In this document: positions 34,032-43,313 of the stretch, piece after piece | How positions within the stretch are numbered: position 1 is the first letter of the stretch | How the letters are laid out: each line of letters starts with the position of its first letter | Assembly (NCBI GenBank): GCA_934463345.1 | Contig: CAKSJL010000007.1 | Coordinates: 1-43,313, forward strand | DNA length: 43,313 nucleotides | Reading direction: 5' to 3' | Source of the DNA: an uncultured Oscillospiraceae bacterium | GTDB taxonomy: Bacteria; Bacillota; Clostridia; Oscillospirales; Ruminococcaceae | Notes under the pieces: model-generated | Database searches by the model: none | Told to the model about the DNA's origin: nothing | Seen by the model: only the letters and a program-made list of their open reading frames with translations | Translations under genes and position numbers: made by a program

Positions 34032-34397
34032 ATGAGCAAATTACACGTTAAAACAGGTGACACAGTTGTATTGCTGACAGGTGATTACAAGGACAAGTTT
34101 GAAGACAACGGCAAGAGAAAGACAGGCAAGGTTCTTGAAGTAAGCTCAAAGGAAGGCAAGGTTATTGTTGAGGGAATCAACATGATAACAAAGCACATGA
34201 AGCCTACAAGAATGGGACAGTCAGGAAGCCTTGTAAGAGCTGAATCTCCGATAATCGCTTCAAAGGTCCAGCTGGTTTGCCCTAAGTGCGGCAAGCCGAC
34301 AAGAGTTGGTCACGGCTTTGAGGAGAAGACAAACGCTGCCGGCGTTACAAAGAAAACACCGGTAAGAATCTGCAAGAAGTGCGGACACAATTTCTAA
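34032..34397 (+). CDS. rplX: Ribosomal protein L24
   Basis: 121 residues from the second of two adjacent ATGs (34032, 7 nt from GGAGG; 34029 is only 4 nt away). KOW motif near [17 protein letters not shown]. The C-terminal half has two Cys pairs, [13 protein letters not shown] and CKKCGHNF, a likely zinc ribbon. Confidence 0.95.
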   Translation: MSKLHVKTGDTVVLLTGDYKDKFEDNGKRKTGKVLEVSSKEGKVIVEGINMITKHMKPTRMGQSGSLVRAESPIIASKVQLVCPKCGKPTRVGHGFEEKTNAAGVTKKTPVRICKKCGHNF

Positions 34398-34413
34398 TAG
34401 AAGGAGAAACGAC

Positions 34414-34953
34414 ATGGCAAGATTAAAAGATTATTATGTTGATACCGTAGCTCCTGCTTTGATGAAGAAATTCAACTACAAGAGTGTTATGGAAATTCCG
34501 AAGCTTGATAAGGTTGTTATCAATGTCGGCGCCGGCGAAGCAATTTCAAATTCAAAGGTTATCGACGCAATCATAAACGACCTTATGCAGATCACAGGTC
34601 AGAGACCGATCGTCTGCAGAGCCAAGAAATCCGTTGCTAACTTCAAGCTTCGTGAAGGAATGCCTATCGGTGTTAAGGTTACACTGAGAAGAGAAAACAT
34701 GTATGAGTTTGTTGACAAGCTTTTCAATGTTTCATTCCCACGAGTAAGAGATTTCAGAGGAATTAATCCGAACTCTTTTGACGGCAAGGGCAATTATTCA
34801 ACAGGTATCAAGGAACAGCTTATATTCCCTGAGATCGAGTATGATAAGATTGACAAGGTCAGAGGAATGGATATAAATTTCGTCACAACAGCTAAGACTG
34901 ATGAAGAAGCAAAAGAGCTGCTCGAGATGCTGGGCGCACCGTTTGCTAAGTAA
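34414..34953 (+). CDS. rplE: Ribosomal protein L5
   Basis: 179 residues. [38 protein letters not shown] and [17 protein letters not shown] identify it. L5 binds 5S rRNA and contacts the P-site tRNA. Confidence 0.97.
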   Translation: MARLKDYYVDTVAPALMKKFNYKSVMEIPKLDKVVINVGAGEAISNSKVIDAIINDLMQITGQRPIVCRAKKSVANFKLREGMPIGVKVTLRRENMYEFVDKLFNVSFPRVRDFRGINPNSFDGKGNYSTGIKEQLIFPEIEYDKIDKVRGMDINFVTTAKTDEEAKELLEMLGAPFAK

Positions 34954-34972
34954 TTAGGGAGGATTTTTCAAG

Positions 34973-35158
34973 ATGGCAAAAAAAGCAATGATTAATAAGC
35001 AGCAGAGAAATCCGAAGTATTCCACCAGAGCTTACAACAGATGCAAAATCTGCGGCAGACCTCATGCATATCTGAGAAAATTCGGTATATGCCGTATCTG
35101 CTTCAGAGAGTTGGCTCACAAGGGACAGATCCCTGGTGTAAGAAAGTCAAGCTGGTAA
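34973..35158 (+). CDS. rpsN: Ribosomal protein S14, zinc-binding type
   Basis: 61 residues, the short (type Z) form. The four zinc ligands are in CKICGRPH and CRICFREL. No zinc-free paralogue is seen here. Confidence 0.97.
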   Translation: MAKKAMINKQQRNPKYSTRAYNRCKICGRPHAYLRKFGICRICFRELAHKGQIPGVRKSSW

Positions 35159-35180
35159 AAATACAAAGGAGGTCATTGGC

Positions 35181-35579
35181 ATGCAGATTACTGATACAAT
35201 AGCAGATTTACTGACAAGAATTCGTAATGCGAGTTCTGCAAAGCACGCCACGGTTGACGTTCCTGCTTCAAATGTCAAGAAAGCTATTACAGAGATACTT
35301 GTTAACGAGGGCTATGTAAAGAGCTTTCAGCTCATTGAAGACGGAAAGCAGGGTATTATAAGAATTACTCTTAAATATACAGACAGCAAGTCACCTGTTA
35401 TAACCGGTCTTCGCAGGGTTTCAAAACCGGGTTTACGTATTTATTCAAGTTGTGAGGATATGCCTAAGGTTAGAAAGGGTCTGGGAATCGCAATCGTTTC
35501 TACATCTAAGGGAATCATGACTGACAAAAAGGCTCGTGAGCTTAATGTCGGCGGCGAGCTGTTAGCATTCGTTTGGTAA
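35181..35579 (+). CDS. rpsH: Ribosomal protein S8
   Basis: 132 residues. [18 protein letters not shown] at the start and [19 protein letters not shown] near the end are typical. S8 is a central-domain primary binder and, in E. coli, the spc-operon repressor. Confidence 0.97.
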   Translation: MQITDTIADLLTRIRNASSAKHATVDVPASNVKKAITEILVNEGYVKSFQLIEDGKQGIIRITLKYTDSKSPVITGLRRVSKPGLRIYSSCEDMPKVRKGLGIAIVSTSKGIMTDKKARELNVGGELLAFVW

Positions 35580-35592
35580 GGAGGACAGGGAA

Positions 35593-36138
35593 ATGTCACG
35601 TATAGGAAAAATGCCGATTAGTGTCCCTGCCGGCGTCGATGTCAAGGTCGACGGCAACGTTGTTACAGTCAAGGGTCCTAAGGGCACACTTACAAGAGAA
35701 TTTTCAGATTCAATGATTATTGAACTCAAGGACGGCGTTATCACAGTTGCACGTCCTAACGAATTAAAAATAAATAAGAGCCTTCATGGTCTTACAAGAA
35801 CACTTATCTCCAATATGGTAGAAGGCGTTACTAACGGCTATTCAAAGACTCTTGAGATCGAAGGTGTCGGCTACCGTGCTGCAAAGCAGGGCAAGAACCT
35901 TGTTATGAACCTCGGTTTTTCACATCAGGTAACTGTTTCAGAAATTGACGGCATAACAATCGATGTTCCTCAGCCGAACAAGATCGTTATCAACGGAATT
36001 GACAAGCAGGCTGTTGGACAGTTTGCAGCAGAAGTCCGTGAAAAGCGTCCGCCTGAGCCATATAAGGGCAAGGGAATCAGATATGCCGGAGAGCACATCA
36101 TCCGCAAGGAAGGTAAGGCCGGCAAGGGCAAGAAGTAA
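35593..36138 (+). CDS. rplF: Ribosomal protein L6
   Basis: 181 residues. SRIGKMPISVPAGVDV and the C-terminal signature RPPEPYKGKGIRYAGEHI are present. L6 lies at the factor-binding site. 13 bp after rpsH. Confidence 0.97.
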   Translation: MSRIGKMPISVPAGVDVKVDGNVVTVKGPKGTLTREFSDSMIIELKDGVITVARPNELKINKSLHGLTRTLISNMVEGVTNGYSKTLEIEGVGYRAAKQGKNLVMNLGFSHQVTVSEIDGITIDVPQPNKIVINGIDKQAVGQFAAEVREKRPPEPYKGKGIRYAGEHIIRKEGKAGKGKK

Positions 36139-36157
36139 TTAAAGGAGTGAATTTGCA

Positions 36158-36517
36158 ATGATTAAAAAGGCTGATACAAAAAAAGCCAGAGCAAAAAGAC
36201 ATACCAGAGTTCGTGGCAAGATTTCCGGTACTCCTGAACGTCCTCGTCTGAATGTATTCCGTTCTGCAAAGCACATTTATGCTCAGATTATTGACGATGT
36301 AAACGGAGTTACACTTGCTTCTGCTTCAAGTATGGATAAGGAATTTGAAGGAAACGGCGGAAATGCCGAGGGCGCACGCAAGGTCGGCGAAATGATTGCA
36401 AAGCGTGCAGCAGATAATGGAATAGCTGAGGTTGTATTCGACAGAGGCGGTTTCCTTTATCACGGAAGAGTAAAAGAGCTTGCTGAAGGAGCTCGTGAAA
36501 ACGGACTGAAGTTCTAA
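36158..36517 (+). CDS. rplR: Ribosomal protein L18
   Basis: 119 residues with a basic N-terminus ([15 protein letters not shown]) and [20 protein letters not shown] at the end. It binds 5S rRNA with L5. Confidence 0.97.
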   Translation: MIKKADTKKARAKRHTRVRGKISGTPERPRLNVFRSAKHIYAQIIDDVNGVTLASASSMDKEFEGNGGNAEGARKVGEMIAKRAADNGIAEVVFDRGGFLYHGRVKELAEGARENGLKF

Positions 36518-36533
36518 GAAGGAGGTAATACTT

Positions 36534-37034
36534 TTGGCTAATATAGATGCAAAAGCATTGGAGCTTTCCGAAAAGGTTGTTTCCATTAACAGAGTTTCAA
36601 AGACTGTTAAGGGCGGACGTATATTAAAGTTCGCAGCTTTAGTAGTAGTAGGCGACGGAAACGGCACAGTAGGCTTTGGTCTGGGAAAATCAGGCGAAGT
36701 TCCTGACGCTATCCGCAAGGGTATCGAAGACGCAAAGAAGAACCTCGTAAAGGTTCCTATGTATGGTACAACAATTCCGCACGAAATCGTTGGTGAATTC
36801 GGTGCAGGAAGAGTTCTTATGAAGCCGGCTGCTCCTGGTACAGGTGTTATCGCAGGCGGTCCGGTTCGTGCCGTTATCGAAATGGCAGGAATCAAGGATA
36901 TCAGAACAAAATCTCTGCGTTCAAACAACCCATGCAATGTTGTAAGAGCAACAATCAACGGACTTACATCATGCGCAACTCTCAAGGAAGTTGCTGAAAA
37001 GAGAGGCAAGTCCATCAAGGAAATTATAGGTTAA
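36534..37034 (+). CDS. rpsE: Ribosomal protein S5
   Basis: 166 residues starting at TTG, 8 nt after [25 protein letters not shown] and [20 protein letters not shown] are the S5 double-stranded RNA-binding signatures. S5 sits near the mRNA entry channel and affects accuracy. Confidence 0.97.
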   Translation: MANIDAKALELSEKVVSINRVSKTVKGGRILKFAALVVVGDGNGTVGFGLGKSGEVPDAIRKGIEDAKKNLVKVPMYGTTIPHEIVGEFGAGRVLMKPAAPGTGVIAGGPVRAVIEMAGIKDIRTKSLRSNNPCNVVRATINGLTSCATLKEVAEKRGKSIKEIIG

Positions 37035-37047
37035 GGAGAGAGCAGAT

Positions 37048-37224
37048 ATGGCAAAGAAGATAACACTCGTAAAGAGCCTTATTGGAAGAAAAGAAGACCA
37101 GATTGCTACTGCTCATTCACTCGGCCTCAGAAAAATAGGTCAGGTTACAACACAGCCTGACAATGAGCAGACAAAAGGTAAAATTAATAAGATTTCTCAC
37201 CTCGTGGAGGTTCAGGACGCATAA
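37048..37224 (+). CDS. rpmD: Ribosomal protein L30
   Basis: 58 residues ([20 protein letters not shown] near the start, SHLVEVQDA at the end). TTAAGGAGAG precedes the ATG. Its place between rpsE and rplO is canonical. Short, but complete and unbroken. Confidence 0.95.
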   Translation: MAKKITLVKSLIGRKEDQIATAHSLGLRKIGQVTTQPDNEQTKGKINKISHLVEVQDA

Positions 37225-37242
37225 GCAAGGAGGTGCAACACG

Positions 37243-37683
37243 ATGAAGTTACACGAATTATCACCGGCACCGGGTTCTGTTTCTGAGCGTAAGCGCATAG
37301 GAAGAGGTCACGGTTCAGGTAACGGCAAAACTGCCGGCAAGGGACACAAGGGTCAGAACGCACGTTCAGGCGGCGGTGTCAGAATCGGATTTGAAGGCGG
37401 ACAGATGCCTTTGGCAAGAAGAATCCCTAAGAGAGGCTTCAACAATATTTTTGCCAAGAAATATTCAATCGTAAATGTTTCAGACTTAAGCAAGTTTGTT
37501 GACGGAACTGTTGTTGATACAGAGATGTTGATGGCTGCCGGTCTTATCAAGAAGGAAAATGATGGTGTCAAGGTTCTCGGAAACGGTGAGCTTACATCAA
37601 AAATCACAGTAAAGGCTGCTAAATTCTCAAAGAGCGCAATCGAAAAAATCGAAAAGGCTGGCGGGAAAGCAGAGGTGATTTAA
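37243..37683 (+). CDS. rplO: Ribosomal protein L15
   Basis: 146 residues. The Gly-rich N-terminal extension ([20 protein letters not shown]) threads through 23S rRNA. Its stop is one base before the secY start, so the two are coupled. Confidence 0.97.
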   Translation: MKLHELSPAPGSVSERKRIGRGHGSGNGKTAGKGHKGQNARSGGGVRIGFEGGQMPLARRIPKRGFNNIFAKKYSIVNVSDLSKFVDGTVVDTEMLMAAGLIKKENDGVKVLGNGELTSKITVKAAKFSKSAIEKIEKAGGKAEVI

Positions 37684-37684
37684 T

Positions 37685-39004
37685 GTGTTCGAAACACTGA
37701 GAAACGCATGGAAGGTTACGGAAATTCGTAAAAAGCTTTTGTTCACATTATTCATCATAATCGTTTTCAGATTCGGAAGTGCTTTAACAGTTCCGTTTCT
37801 GAATCTTTCAACAGTTCAGACATGGATGGATCAGAACGCCACAGGCGGTAACTTCCTTGAATATCTGAACGTTCTGACTGGTGGCGCACTGTCGAAGGCG
37901 ACAATTTTCTCATTGTCGATCACCCCTTACATCAATGCGTCGATCATAGTACAGCTTCTGACATATGCTCTTCCGCCGCTGGAAAGACTTCAGCAGGAGG
38001 GAGAAGAGGGAAGAAAGAGACTGAACTTCATAACGACCTATGTGTCGCTTGGACTTTCGATCTTCATGTCGATAGCTTACTACTTCACACTTAAAAACAT
38101 GGGCGCAGTTGAGTATACATCCGGTTTTGAGGGAATATTCACTGCAATCGTAATTTCAGCATGCTTCGTTGCCGGAGCAATGCTCGTTGTATGGATGGGC
38201 AACAGAATCAACGACAAGGGTATCGGAAACGGTATATCCATGATACTTTTCGCAGGTATCGTTGCAAGATTCCCGACAGATGTCGGAACACTCGTTTCTC
38301 TTACAAAGGAAACACCATCCAAGTATTTATTCGTTTCAATCGGCATCGCACTTGTATTTATCTTCATGATTGGCTTCGTTGTTTTCATGAACGAATCTGA
38401 AAGAAGAATCCCGATCCAGTATGCAAAGAGAGTTGTCGGCAGAAAGCAGTACGGCGGACAGAGCACACACATTCCTGTAAAGGTTTGCATGAGCGGCGTT
38501 ATGCCTATCATCTTCGCTATGGCTTTCATGTCACTTCCAAGCACTATCGGAATGTTCAAGCAGCCTTACGCTAATCCGGATGGCTTCTGGCAGAGCTTCT
38601 ATAACGGATTCTTAAAGTTCTTCAGCACACAGTCATTCACATATGCAGTGCTTTACTTTATACTGATCATCGCATTCAACTATTTCTACGTTTCGATGCA
38701 GTATAATCCGATCGAGATCGCAAACCAGTTGAGACAGAACAACGGCGGCATCCCGGGAATCAGACCTGGTAAACCGACATCTGATTATATTCAGAGAGTT
38801 CTGTCAAAGATTACATTAGTCGGAGCTGTGTTCCTTGGAATCATCGCAATTTTCCCTATATTCCTCGGTATGGCAGACGACAATTTAAGAAGTCTTTCAA
38901 TGGGCGGAACAACAATGCTTATCGTTGTAAGCGTTGCACTTGAAACAGTTCGTACACTTGAATCTCAGCTGATGATGCGTCATCACAAGGGATTTCTTGA
39001 ATAA
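37685..39004 (+). CDS. secY: Protein translocase subunit SecY
   Basis: 439 residues, ten membrane helices, starting at GTG right after rplO. PYINASIIVQLLTYALPPLE is the channel plug region and helix 2. SERRIPIQYAKRVVGRK is the conserved cytoplasmic loop that docks ribosomes and SecA. It forms the Sec pore used, for example, by the dockerin protein and lipoproteins of this window. Confidence 0.97.
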   Translation: MFETLRNAWKVTEIRKKLLFTLFIIIVFRFGSALTVPFLNLSTVQTWMDQNATGGNFLEYLNVLTGGALSKATIFSLSITPYINASIIVQLLTYALPPLERLQQEGEEGRKRLNFITTYVSLGLSIFMSIAYYFTLKNMGAVEYTSGFEGIFTAIVISACFVAGAMLVVWMGNRINDKGIGNGISMILFAGIVARFPTDVGTLVSLTKETPSKYLFVSIGIALVFIFMIGFVVFMNESERRIPIQYAKRVVGRKQYGGQSTHIPVKVCMSGVMPIIFAMAFMSLPSTIGMFKQPYANPDGFWQSFYNGFLKFFSTQSFTYAVLYFILIIAFNYFYVSMQYNPIEIANQLRQNNGGIPGIRPGKPTSDYIQRVLSKITLVGAVFLGIIAIFPIFLGMADDNLRSLSMGGTTMLIVVSVALETVRTLESQLMMRHHKGFLE

Positions 39005-39016
39005 GGAGGTCGCAAG

Positions 39017-39649
39017 ATGAATCTAATTTTGTTGGGTGCTCCGGGTGCCGGAAAGGGAACTCAGGCAGAGGTAATATCCGAAGCTAAGAAAATCCCGCAG
39101 ATTTCAACAGGAAATATTCTCAGAGAAGCTGTTAAAAACGGCACTGAATACGGTCTTAAAGCTAAGGCTGCTATGGAAAGCGGTTCACTCGTTTCTGACG
39201 ATGTTGTAATCGGAATTTTAAAGGACAGAATCGCTAAGGACGACTGCAAAAACGGTTTTATACTTGACGGTTTTCCGAGAACAGTTCCGCAGGCTGAAGC
39301 ACTTGAGGCTATGGGCGTGAACATTGACAAGGTAATCGAAATTTATGTTCCGGATGAAACAATCCAGAAGAGACTGTCAGGAAGAAGAGTCTGCGAGGAC
39401 TGCGGCGCTTCATACCACACTGAATTCAAGCCTTCAAAGGCTGAAGGAAAATGTGACAAATGCGGCGGCAATACAGTTTTAAGAAAAGATGATCATCCTG
39501 ATACAGTTATTGAACGTTTAAAGGTATATCATGAGCAGACAGCGCCTTTAAAGGACTTTTATGCTAAGCGTGGAAAGCTTCAGACTGTTGAAGGACAGGA
39601 GGAAGTAGCTGATACTTCCAAATTAACTTTGAAAGCTGTTGAGGCATAA
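39017..39649 (+). CDS. adk: Adenylate kinase
   Basis: 210 residues. P-loop LLGAPGAGKGTQAE, NMP-binding site DGFPRTVPQAEAL, and a long lid with a zinc ribbon (CEDCGASYH, CDKCGG), the Firmicute form. It interconverts ATP + AMP and 2 ADP. It starts 12 bp after secY and stops one base before map. Confidence 0.97.
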   Translation: MNLILLGAPGAGKGTQAEVISEAKKIPQISTGNILREAVKNGTEYGLKAKAAMESGSLVSDDVVIGILKDRIAKDDCKNGFILDGFPRTVPQAEALEAMGVNIDKVIEIYVPDETIQKRLSGRRVCEDCGASYHTEFKPSKAEGKCDKCGGNTVLRKDDHPDTVIERLKVYHEQTAPLKDFYAKRGKLQTVEGQEEVADTSKLTLKAVEA

Positions 39650-39650
39650 C

Positions 39651-40400
39651 ATGGTAAGTGTAAAATCAAGCACTGATTTAGCTAAAATGCGTGAAGCCGG
39701 TCAGATCGCCGGCAGAGCGCTGAAGCTGGCAGGTGAATCTATCAAAGCAGGTATGACAACAAAAGCCCTGGACAAGATAATCCATGATTATATAGTAGGG
39801 TGCGGAGCTAAGCCATCATTCTTAAACTACGGCGGATTTCCGGGAAGTGCCTGTATTTCAATAAACAATGAAGTTATTCATGGAATTCCGAGTCATAAAA
39901 AGAGAATTGCGGAAGGTGACATAGTAAGCGTTGACGTCGGGGCATATTATAATGGTTTCCACGGCGATACATGCGCAACCTTTGCTGTCGGAAAGGTTTC
40001 TGACGAGGCGAAGGAGCTTCTGAAGGTAACAGAGGCAAGTCTTTATGAGGGTATCAAGGCTGCTCAGGTCGGCGCAAGACTGGGCGATGTTGGTCACGCA
40101 GTTGAGGAATACTGCTCATCAAGAGGCTATGGAATCGTAAGGAATTACTGCGGACACGGAATTGGCAGGGATCTGCACGAATCGCCGGAAGTTCCAAATT
40201 ACGGAAAACCGGGACATGGACAGAGACTTGTTGCCGGAATGACAATTTGCATCGAACCTATGATTAATCAGAAGGGCGATGGAGTAAAGGTACTCAGAGA
40301 TGGATGGACGGTTATAACCGCAAACGGTTCTCTTTCAGCTCATTTTGAGCATGCTATTGCAATCACTCCGGCAGGACCGGTTATTCTGACTCAGCCCTGA
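39651..40400 (+). CDS. map: Methionine aminopeptidase, type I
   Basis: 249 residues from the ATG at 39651 (GAGG 6 nt upstream, inside adk); the ORF begins with a TTG at 39639 that lacks support. Metal ligands are Asp in VSVDVGAYYNGFHGDT, His in GHGIGRDLHESPEVPN, and Glu in TICIEPMI and HFEHAIAI. It removes N-terminal Met from new proteins. Confidence 0.96.
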   Translation: MVSVKSSTDLAKMREAGQIAGRALKLAGESIKAGMTTKALDKIIHDYIVGCGAKPSFLNYGGFPGSACISINNEVIHGIPSHKKRIAEGDIVSVDVGAYYNGFHGDTCATFAVGKVSDEAKELLKVTEASLYEGIKAAQVGARLGDVGHAVEEYCSSRGYGIVRNYCGHGIGRDLHESPEVPNYGKPGHGQRLVAGMTICIEPMINQKGDGVKVLRDGWTVITANGSLSAHFEHAIAITPAGPVILTQP

Positions 40401-40659
40401 TAACGGGAGAGTTTTATAAAACATAAAAGCCGGATTGCAGTAAAGGGGAACAACGGATATTTCAAGGCTTCTTTAAGACGTATATGTCTGAAGGCTGACG
40501 GTTTGCAACGAACGCTTTCGGGAGAGTCTGAAAATATCTGACATCTTAAATTTACCGGTAATGCAATCAAACATGACAATTTAACCAGTAAAAAAAGCTT
40601 GGAACTGTGACTGTTCACAAAGAGCGGCACACCGTAACCTGAATGTGGAGGTATTAATT
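40401..40659 (+). other. 259-nt gap between map and infA
   Basis: Many Firmicutes have a small KOW-domain gene here; none is visible. A 46-codon open frame (40404-40541) follows map in frame but has no start codon or ribosome site. GGATTGCA (near 40432) and TGCAATC (near 40562) could pair over a long distance, and TTACCGGTAA (about 40553-40562) is palindromic. The gap is probably an untranslated leader for infA. Confidence 0.4.
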
Positions 40660-40878
40660 TTGTCTAAGGAAGATGTAATTGAATTAGAGGGTATCGTTGA
40701 GGAAGCTCTGCCAAACGCAATGTTCAGAGTAAAGCTGCCGAACGACCATGTAATTCTCGGGCATGTATCAGGAAAGCTGAGAATGAATTATATCAGAATC
40801 GTTCCCGGCGATAAGGTAACAGTTGAAATGTCGCCTTATGACCTGACTAAGGGCAGAATCACCTGGAGAGCCAAATAA
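40660..40878 (+). CDS. infA: Translation initiation factor IF-1
   Basis: 72 residues from TTG at 40660, 8 nt after GGAGG, giving the exact family length and start ([18 protein letters not shown]). An upstream in-frame GTG at 40645 overlaps the ribosome site and is rejected. OB fold ([18 protein letters not shown]). It binds the 30S A site at initiation. Confidence 0.96.
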   Translation: MSKEDVIELEGIVEEALPNAMFRVKLPNDHVILGHVSGKLRMNYIRIVPGDKVTVEMSPYDLTKGRITWRAK

Positions 40879-40924
40879 AAAGGCTTGTGAAACCTGAGGC
40901 GTTGTGAAAATAATGCTTCTGTAA

Positions 40925-41059
<135 letters not shown>

Positions 41060-41095
41060 TTCCTGATATCTTATTAATGGAGGTGCTATTAATTA

Positions 41096-41464
41096 ATGGC
41101 AAGAATTTCTGGTGTTGACCTGCCGAAGGATAAGAGAGTTGAGATCGGCTTGACTTATATTTACGGCATCGGTCGTCAGACTGCTGTAACAATCCTTAAG
41201 GAAACAGGAGTTAATCCTGACACAAGAGTTAAGGATCTTTCAGAAGAAGACGTAGCAAAGCTGCGTGACTATATTGATAAGAACTGCAATGTTGAGGGCG
41301 ATCTCAGAAGAGAAGTTGCACTTAACATCAAGAGACTTGTTGAAATCGGCTGCTACAGAGGCGTTCGTCATCGTAAGGGTCTGCCTGTAAGAGGACAGAG
41401 AACAAAGACAAACGCAAGAACACGCAAGGGTCCGGTTAAGACAATTGCAAACAAGAAGAAGTAA
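41096..41464 (+). CDS. rpsM: Ribosomal protein S13
   Basis: 122 residues. [20 protein letters not shown] and [20 protein letters not shown] are standard; the basic tail contacts tRNA. First 30S protein of the alpha operon. Confidence 0.97.
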   Translation: MARISGVDLPKDKRVEIGLTYIYGIGRQTAVTILKETGVNPDTRVKDLSEEDVAKLRDYIDKNCNVEGDLRREVALNIKRLVEIGCYRGVRHRKGLPVRGQRTKTNARTRKGPVKTIANKKK

Positions 41465-41478
41465 GGAGGGCTTGAAAA

Positions 41479-41880
41479 ATGGCACAGCAGAAACCTAAAA
41501 AAGTTGCTATCAGACGACGCAGAGAGCGTAAAAACATTGAAAGCGGCGCTGTTCATATTCAGTCCACTTTTAATAACACAATCGTAACTATTACAGATAC
41601 ACAGGGAAACGCAATTTCATGGGCAAGCGCAGGCGGACTGGGCTTTAGAGGCTCAAGAAAGTCAACACCGTTTGCTGCACAGACAGCTGCTGAAACAGCT
41701 GCAAAGGCTGCTATGGAGCATGGTCTTAAAACTGTTGAGGTTTATGTAAAGGGACCTGGTTCAGGCAGAGAAGCTGCAATCAGAGCGCTTCAGACAGTTG
41801 GTCTTGAAGTTAAGATGATCAAAGACGTTACCCCAATTCCGCACAACGGATGCCGTCCTCCAAAGAGAAGACGTGTCTAA
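41479..41880 (+). CDS. rpsK: Ribosomal protein S11
   Basis: 133 residues. [20 protein letters not shown] and [14 protein letters not shown], with the C-terminal [15 protein letters not shown], are typical. Forms part of the 30S platform. Confidence 0.97.
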   Translation: MAQQKPKKVAIRRRRERKNIESGAVHIQSTFNNTIVTITDTQGNAISWASAGGLGFRGSRKSTPFAAQTAAETAAKAAMEHGLKTVEVYVKGPGSGREAAIRALQTVGLEVKMIKDVTPIPHNGCRPPKRRRV

Positions 41881-41900
41881 TTTACAGGAGGTGCAAAAAA

Positions 41901-42497
41901 TTGGCTATTAACAGAGAACCTATTCTCAAGAGATGCAGATATCTTGGAATCAGCCCGGCAGTTATGGGTATATCCAAGGAGAGCAATCGTAATCCTAACG
42001 CAAATAAGAGAAAGAAAGTTTCAGAATACGGAATGCAGCTTAAGGAAAAGCAGAAGCTGAAGTTCATTTACGGCGTTCTGGAAAAGCCTTTCTATCACTA
42101 TTTTGAAATCGCTGAAAAAATGGAAGGCAAGGCCGGTGAAAACCTGATTACAATTCTGGAATCAAGACTTGACAACGTTGTATTCAGAATGGGACTTGCA
42201 CTTACAAGAAGAGAAGCAAGACAGCTTGTTACACATGGACATTTCCTTGTAAACGGCAAGCGTGTTGACATTCCTTCATACAGAGTAAAGATCGGTGACG
42301 TAATTGAGCTTTCTGAAAACAGCAAGAAGAGCGATAAGTTCAAGGAAATCATCGAAGGAACAAAGGGCAGAGTAATCCCTCTCTGGCTTGAGGCTAACAG
42401 AGAAGCAGCAACTGCAAAGGTTGTTCGCATGCCTGTTAAGGACGACATTGACTATGAGGTTGAAGAAACATTCATCGTCGAGTTGTACTCAAAATAA
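41901..42497 (+). CDS. rpsD: Ribosomal protein S4
   Basis: 198 residues from TTG at 41901, 9 nt after AGGAGG; earlier in-frame codons overlap rpsK. The N-terminal Cys set of zinc-binding S4 is absent (a single Cys in ILKRCRYLG), so it is the zinc-free form. The S4 RNA-binding domain contains RLDNVVFRMGLALTRREARQ. In many bacteria S4 represses the alpha operon. Confidence 0.96.
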   Translation: MAINREPILKRCRYLGISPAVMGISKESNRNPNANKRKKVSEYGMQLKEKQKLKFIYGVLEKPFYHYFEIAEKMEGKAGENLITILESRLDNVVFRMGLALTRREARQLVTHGHFLVNGKRVDIPSYRVKIGDVIELSENSKKSDKFKEIIEGTKGRVIPLWLEANREAATAKVVRMPVKDDIDYEVEETFIVELYSK

Positions 42498-42565
42498 TAA
42501 TATACTTATTATTAGCCTGTTGATTATTTTAGATAAAAAAGTGATTGCGAAATAGGAGGGTTCTT

Positions 42566-43313
42566 ATGCTTGAAAAAATCGTAAAGCCGGAAATTGATAC
42601 TGTTGAGCTGAAAACTGACGGCAAGTACGGTAAATTCGTTCTGGCACCGCTGGAACGTGGATACGGTATAACACTGGGCAACAGCCTGAGACGTGTTCTG
42701 CTCTCCTCGCTGCCAGGTGTTGCAGTCAACTCGGTGAAGATAGACGGCGTGCATCATGAGATGTCAACTATTCCTGGAGTTAAGGAAGATGTTACAGAGA
42801 TCATCCTTGCAATCAAGGGTCTGACAGCCAAGCTTTACGGCGAAGGACCTAAGACTGTTTATATCGAAGCCGAGGGTGAATGTGAAGTAACTGCCGGTGA
42901 TATCAAAACAGACTCAGAGGTCAATATTCTTGATCCGGGAATGCATATTGCAACGCTCGGCAAGGATGCGAAGCTTTATATGGAAATCACTATTGACAGA
43001 GGCAGAGGATATGTATCTGCTGAGCGCAACAAGCAGCAGGCAGGCGGAAGCATGCCGGTTGACGTAATTGCAGTTGATAGTATCTATACTCCTGTTTTGA
43101 AGGTAAACTATAAGGTCGAGGACACACGTCTGGGCCAGGTAACTGATTTTGATAAGCTTACAATTGAGGTTTGGACAGACGGAACAATCTCAGCGAAGGA
43201 AGCTTTATCACAGGCAGCCAATCTCCTCAACGAGCATCTGAAACTTTTTGTTGATTTGTCAGATGAGGCAAATATTGCAGAGGTTCTTGTTGATCAGGAA
43301 GATAAAGGAAAAG
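42566..43313 (+). CDS. rpoA: RNA polymerase alpha subunit (3' end beyond the window)
   Basis: 249 codons are visible before the window ends; the C-terminal domain is missing only because of the edge. [20 protein letters not shown] is the alpha N-terminal dimerisation signature. AGGAGG lies 8 nt before the ATG. It follows rpsD by 68 bp, the normal alpha-operon order, so rplQ is expected next. Confidence 0.97.
   Translation, partial: MLEKIVKPEIDTVELKTDGKYGKFVLAPLERGYGITLGNSLRRVLLSSLPGVAVNSVKIDGVHHEMSTIPGVKEDVTEIILAIKGLTAKLYGEGPKTVYIEAEGECEVTAGDIKTDSEVNILDPGMHIATLGKDAKLYMEITIDRGRGYVSAERNKQQAGGSMPVDVIAVDSIYTPVLKVNYKVEDTRLGQVTDFDKLTIEVWTDGTISAKEALSQAANLLNEHLKLFVDLSDEANIAEVLVDQEDKGK

Noticed and set aside
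40404..40541. Basic 46-codon frame after map as a KOW-type gene
   Set aside because: No start codon, no ribosome site and no KOW motif.

Overview
The window looks like a piece of chromosome from a Ruminococcus-type Clostridium (Oscillospiraceae). The reasons are low-to-moderate GC, Firmicute-style Shine-Dalgarno sites, a secreted dockerin protein of the kind used in cellulosomes or amylosomes, a clostridial Rnf operon, an archaeal-type split glutamate synthase, and a canonical Firmicute S10-spc-alpha ribosomal protein cluster. The genus is inferred from gene content; no database was searched.

Positions 1-4,620 are accessory and AT-rich. On the minus strand lie a serine recombinase coupled to a degenerate HNH-like protein, and a PIN-toxin/Phd-type antitoxin operon that carries a third, very small gene missed by ordinary ORF length cut-offs. 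On the plus strand is an alkyltransferase-like protein lacking the catalytic cysteine. A secreted dockerin protein follows on the minus strand.

Positions 4,700-12,450 form a nitrogen-assimilation island. An ammonium transporter fused to its own P-II signalling domain (minus strand) is divergent from a five-gene split glutamate synthase operon (plus strand). Both promoters have perfect 17-nt spacing, and both transcripts appear to begin with the same sequence: GCACAGA, then a short hairpin with an identical AAAGGT hexaloop, then an intrinsic terminator whose 3' arm can pair with that loop. The two hairpin stems differ by compensatory changes. This shared attenuator-like leader is the strongest candidate for an undescribed regulatory system in the window.

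Positions 12,600-15,100 encode an ECF sigma factor with a membrane-anchored PASTA-domain partner. Positions 15,270-23,394 (minus strand) hold a tightly overlapping energy operon: an XRE regulator, apbE, a NusG-domain-II protein, a Gx-type membrane protein, rnfCDGEAB, then a lipoprotein gene abutting rnfB. ApbE would flavinylate RnfD and RnfG; Rnf would couple ferredoxin:NAD+ electron transfer to ion transport.

Positions 23,600-27,940 (plus strand) carry a histidine phosphatase, a membrane protein, an RluA-type pseudouridine synthase, luxS, and an M23 cell-wall peptidase preceded by an exact WalR-type box. From 28,013 to the window end runs the ribosomal protein supercluster rpsJ to rpoA (rpoA cut by the edge), including secY, adk, map and infA. 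It has a strong promoter, a structured 5' leader with a terminator, and a three-hairpin element between rpsJ and rplC.
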